From: JAAXHB01 sp965221635
Lineage (GTDB): Bacteria; Actinomycetota; Acidimicrobiia; Acidimicrobiales; Aldehydirespiratoraceae
Length of the DNA: 64,000 nt
Assembly (NCBI GenBank): GCA_965221635.1
Contig: OZ244902.1
Coordinates: forward strand, 372,001 to 436,000
Reading direction: 5' to 3'
A program made the position numbers and the translations under genes. Every line of letters begins with the position of its first letter. Positions within the stretch are counted from its first letter, which is position 1. Under the pieces are notes generated by a model. It worked only from the letters and a program-made list of their open reading frames with translations, had not been told where the DNA came from and searched no databases. Positions 60,884 through 64,000 of the stretch are shown here, one piece after another.

Positions 60884-63160
60884 ATGAGCGCCACCGGAGT
60901 TGCCGAGAGGCTCGCCGCGGATCGTCGCAGGCGCGGGCGGGCCTGGGCAGGGTTCGCCATCGCGGCGGTGGCGCTGGTGGCCACCCAGGTGGTGCTGTCG
61001 GTGAGCGGAGTGGGCGGCTTTCCCGAGAACTGGTCGATAGGGCTGGCCGACTGGATCGACAGCGCTCGGCGCTGGGTGATCGACAATCAGAACACCCACT
61101 GGGTTTTCTCGTGGATCTTCAACCCGATCAGCGACACCATCGACTGGGGCCTGCTGCGAGTGGAGGGCGTGCTGTTGTGGCTTCCTTGGCCGGTGGTGGT
61201 GGCCGGCGCCGCAATGCTGGCCACCAGCCTGATCGGCTTGCGCGGCGGGCTGCTCACCGCTGTCGGTGTGCTGTACTTCGGCGCTGTTGAGCTTTGGGAG
61301 CCCAGCATGCAAACGGTGGCCCTGATGGTGGTGGCTGTGGCCATAGCGGTGGCGATCGGGGTGCCGCTGGGCATTGCCGCGGCTCGCTACCGCCGACTCG
61401 AGCAGGCGTTGCGACCAATGCTCGACGCAATGCAAACACTGCCCGCCTTCGTGTACCTGATCCCGGTGGTGTTGCTGTTCGGGGTGGCCAGGGTGCCGGC
61501 CATCATCGCGTCGGTGGTGTACGCCCTGCCGCCGGTGGTGCGGCTCACCACCCTGGGAATCAAATCGGTGCCCCGCGAAACCGTTGAAGCCGCGGAGATG
61601 TTCGGCGCCACTCCACGCCAAACGCTGCGCCAGGTGCAGTTTCCCCTGGCGTTGCCCACCGTGCTCACCGGAGTGAACCAGACGATCATGATGGCGCTGA
61701 GCATCGTGGTGATCGCCGCGCTGATCGGCGCTGGAGGACTCGGCCAGGAAGTGCTGGAATCGTTGCGGCGGCTGTTCGTGGGGCGGGCGCTGGAGGCGGG
61801 CATGGCGATCGTGGTGATCGCCATCATCCTCGACCGGCTCACCAGCGCCGCCGCCACCCGCAGCAGCCCCGGACGCAAACGGCGCAGGCTTCGCCTGTTC
61901 CCGGACTCCACGGCAGGCGTGCCGCCGGTGCGCGCAGCCGAGAAGGTGCTCGCCGCGGCCGACCGCGCCATGCAGGCCACCGGCCGGGCGCCCGCTCGAC
62001 TGGCGGGCACGGTGCTCACCGCAGCGGGGCGCGTCGGCCCGACCCTCTGGCGAAGAGTGGCCGGGGTCGCCGGGGTGGTCGCGGTGATCGCCGTGGTGAT
62101 CGGCGACGGTTTGCTGTTCTGGTGCGGCGCAGGGGTGTCGATCGTTGCCGTTTCGGCCCTGGCACGGGCGCCCGCGGCCACAGCGGCCGTGGCACGTCAC
62201 CCGCGCCGAGCATTGGCCGTGCTGCTCCTTGCGGCGGGCACAGCGGCGGGAGTGTGGCGCGACTGGCGGGAGTTCCCCGAATCGCCCGCGTTTTCGTGGG
62301 TGTCGTTCGCGGAGCCGGTGGATCGGCTGGTGGACTGGGTTCGCGACAACCTGTACCAGCTCGGCAACAGCCCGTTCGGCACGGGTCCCTTCAGCGACTT
62401 CATCACGATCTACGCGGTGAAGCCGCTGCGCGAACTGTTCAGCTCGGGTTTGGTGTGGCCGGTTGTGCTGACCGCGGCCGTGCTGGCCGGGTGGCATCTG
62501 GGCGGCAAGGCACTGGCGGTGTTCTGTGCCTTTTGCGTGCTGGGCCTTGGCGTGCTGGGCGTGTGGGAACTGTCCATGGACACCTTCGCTCAAACCATCG
62601 TGGCGGTGGTGTTGTCGCTGCTCGCGGGGATTCCCCTCGGGGTGGCGGCCTCGTTCAGCGACCGCTTCGAGCGGATGCTCAAACCGGTGCTCGACTTCCT
62701 GCAGACCATTCCGAGCTTCGTGCTGCTGGTGCCGGTGATCATCTTGTTCAACGTTGGGCGAGTGCCAGGAATCATCGCCTCGGTGCTTTATGCCCTCCCG
62801 GCGGCGACCCGTCTCACAAACCTGGGGATCCGGCAAGTGGCGGGGGAAGCCACCGAGGCATCCAAGTCCTTCGGCGCCACCCGCTCCCAAACGCTGCGCA
62901 AGGTGCAGGTGCCCCTGGCCATGCCGAGCATCATCGCCGGGATCAACCAGACCGTGATGCTGGTGCTGGCCATGGTGGTGATCGCCGGGCTCGTGGGTGG
63001 CGGCGGGCTGGGCCTTGAAACGGTGAAGGGCTTGCGTCGCAGCGACTCGGTGGGATCGGGTTTCGTGGCGGGGCTAGCCATCGTGTTGCTGGCAATGCTG
63101 CTCGACCGTTTGCTGGGCGCATGGACTCGCCGACACACCCCCCAGGCCTCACAGCACTGA
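60884..63160 (+). CDS. Double-length glycine betaine ABC permease (two fused ProW domains)
   Basis: 758 residues containing two complete permease domains in tandem. The EAA loops are VEAAEMFGATPRQTLRQVQF (first half) and TEASKSFGATRSQTLRKVQV (second half), each followed by NQT(I/V)M and a GGLG motif. About twelve or more membrane segments in total, with an Ala/Arg-rich linker near residues 320-370. A fused heterodimer would form the whole channel with two ATPase copies. The ATG chosen gives MSATGVAERLAADRRRRG; the frame is open further upstream over the ATPase gene. Confidence 0.9.
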   Translation: MSATGVAERLAADRRRRGRAWAGFAIAAVALVATQVVLSVSGVGGFPENWSIGLADWIDSARRWVIDNQNTHWVFSWIFNPISDTIDWGLLRVEGVLLWLPWPVVVAGAAMLATSLIGLRGGLLTAVGVLYFGAVELWEPSMQTVALMVVAVAIAVAIGVPLGIAAARYRRLEQALRPMLDAMQTLPAFVYLIPVVLLFGVARVPAIIASVVYALPPVVRLTTLGIKSVPRETVEAAEMFGATPRQTLRQVQFPLALPTVLTGVNQTIMMALSIVVIAALIGAGGLGQEVLESLRRLFVGRALEAGMAIVVIAIILDRLTSAAATRSSPGRKRRRLRLFPDSTAGVPPVRAAEKVLAAADRAMQATGRAPARLAGTVLTAAGRVGPTLWRRVAGVAGVVAVIAVVIGDGLLFWCGAGVSIVAVSALARAPAATAAVARHPRRALAVLLLAAGTAAGVWRDWREFPESPAFSWVSFAEPVDRLVDWVRDNLYQLGNSPFGTGPFSDFITIYAVKPLRELFSSGLVWPVVLTAAVLAGWHLGGKALAVFCAFCVLGLGVLGVWELSMDTFAQTIVAVVLSLLAGIPLGVAASFSDRFERMLKPVLDFLQTIPSFVLLVPVIILFNVGRVPGIIASVLYALPAATRLTNLGIRQVAGEATEASKSFGATRSQTLRKVQVPLAMPSIIAGINQTVMLVLAMVVIAGLVGGGGLGLETVKGLRRSDSVGSGFVAGLAIVLLAMLLDRLLGAWTRRHTPQASQH

Positions 63161-63453
63161 TACCACGCCAAGCGCGGTTGCGTCCGGGCAAGCGGTGTGA
63201 GCCTTGCCGGGCGTCTGAGGCCGACAACGCTGATCCGACGCCACGTGCGGTCGGGTTGATCGCCAGATGCACGATTGGCGCGGGGGCCGGGCCGGTGTCC
63301 CGCGATGACCGGCTTTCCCGGTTCGGCCGGCCGGTGGCGGCCAGCGTGCTTTCCTGTGGCGGGATGCCTCCGGGCCCGGTTGCCGGGAGAAATGCGTTGC
63401 AAGTGTCGGGTTTGCTAAAGTAAACAATGAGCGGGCGGAGCTTGGAGGTTGTC

Positions 63454-64000
63454 ATGGACAATCTCAACAGAATCCGTCCGCTGTTCGCGCCGCTTCGTGC
63501 GTGGGTGGCGGCGCTTGCGACATTGCTTGGGCTTCTCGCGCTCACGACTCTGCCCGGCGCCACCGTGGAACCCCGCGACACCAGCGGCGTGTGCCCCGCG
63601 GATGAAGTACCCAACAACGGATTTGAGGATCTCCAGAGCTGGCACCCGTCCGGAGCGGCCGCCATTGATTGCGTGATCTGGGCCGGGCTCATGCAGGGCA
63701 CCTCCCCCACCACCTACTCGCCCGCCCAAAACGCCTCCCGGGCACACGTGGCGCTGTCGCTGAAGCGACTGATGGCCAACGCCGTGGAGCTGCCCACGAT
63801 GCACGGACAGCTCACAGGCTCATGGGAGGGCGAACCCGCACTCGCGGCCGGCCAGTTGGCCACGCTGGGAATCCTCAACGCCGCCCGCTACACAGCCCGA
63901 CCGCAATACGAACCCATCCAGCGGGTGGAAGCCGCACAGATCATGCATCGCAGTCTCGAAGCGCTCGGTGTGACCTTGCACACTCCTGTGGGCGACAGCC
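63454..64000 (+). CDS. Exported protein with SLH-like repeats (partial, runs off the window)
   Basis: The frame is open to the window edge, 182 residues. A basic N-terminus and hydrophobic core (LRAWVAALATLLGLLALTTL) form a signal peptide. Then GFEDLQSWHPSGAAAIDCVI followed by WAGLMQGTSPTTYSPAQNAS and RAHVALSLKRLM follow the S-layer-homology pattern, with a second weaker copy (LATLGILNAARYTARPQYEP, IQRVEAAQIMHRSLEALG). It is probably anchored in the cell envelope. GGAGG lies five bases before the ATG; an in-frame ATG nine codons earlier is possible. The 290 bases upstream hold no gene. Confidence 0.7.
   Translation, partial: MDNLNRIRPLFAPLRAWVAALATLLGLLALTTLPGATVEPRDTSGVCPADEVPNNGFEDLQSWHPSGAAAIDCVIWAGLMQGTSPTTYSPAQNASRAHVALSLKRLMANAVELPTMHGQLTGSWEGEPALAAGQLATLGILNAARYTARPQYEPIQRVEAAQIMHRSLEALGVTLHTPVGDS

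Noticed and set aside
60563..62890. A minus-strand open frame of about 775 codons opposite the betaine permease
   Set aside because: His/Arg/Gln-rich antisense of a conserved permease; no family resemblance.

Overview
The window comes from a high-GC actinobacterium. The minimal Tad pilus locus with a DUF4244-type pilin, the F420-associated DUF2342 metallopeptidase, two F420-type LLM oxidoreductases, the DUF222/HNH protein, a cysteine-free TopA tail rich in Lys/Ala and the general gene order suggest an Acidimicrobiia-like lineage. The lineage is an inference; no rRNA lies in the window. An acidic repeat linker in the betaine-binding lipoprotein and a large betaine/carnitine gene set would suit a marine or saline habitat.

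Layout. Bases 1-7,700 hold housekeeping genes, mostly on the minus strand: the end of a polyprenyl synthase, two small related membrane proteins, panC, coaX, a DUF2520 protein, a phosphatase-like protein without its cysteine, tilS and a DUF2342 metallopeptidase. A DUF222/HNH protein follows. Bases 9,900-22,500 look like an acquired defence island: a UvrD-type helicase-nuclease, a type III-like res/mod pair, an AbiJ-like protein with a C-terminal nuclease domain, a DUF3644 HEPN protein and a ParD antitoxin whose ParE partner is reduced to ten codons. The island ends at the 3' side of a tRNA-Thr gene. Bases 22,700-36,050 return to core genes: holB, tmk, an MFS exporter, topA, nhaA, an RsbW/STAS pair and a compact Tad pilus operon.

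Bases 36,466-47,430 form one eight-gene minus-strand operon: two LLM oxidoreductases, two amidohydrolases (one SsnA-like), YqeB-like and XdhC maturation factors, and a molybdenum hydroxylase with its FAD subunit; ridA lies divergently. It resembles purine or other N-heterocycle catabolism clusters. The molybdenum subunit carries a fused two-domain [2Fe-2S] module in which all eight cluster cysteines are replaced, while the molybdenum site appears intact. This is the most unusual finding here.

Bases 50,142-56,047 form a second minus-strand operon: a CaiD-like hydratase, an ADP-forming acyl-CoA synthetase, a CaiA-like acyl-CoA dehydrogenase and L-carnitine dehydrogenase fused to a betainyl-CoA thioesterase. 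Nearby is a glycine betaine/carnitine-type ABC importer (binding lipoprotein, ATPase, double-length permease). Together they form a plausible gamma-butyrobetaine/carnitine uptake and catabolism locus. A DrrAB-type exporter lies between the two parts, and the window ends inside an exported SLH-like protein.

A recurring theme is local duplication. The 3' ends of panC and tilS, with their stop codons, are copied into the downstream spacers, and several conserved proteins carry low-complexity in-frame insertions (TilS, Tmk, TopA, NhaA, SsnA-like, CdhAB and the binding lipoprotein).
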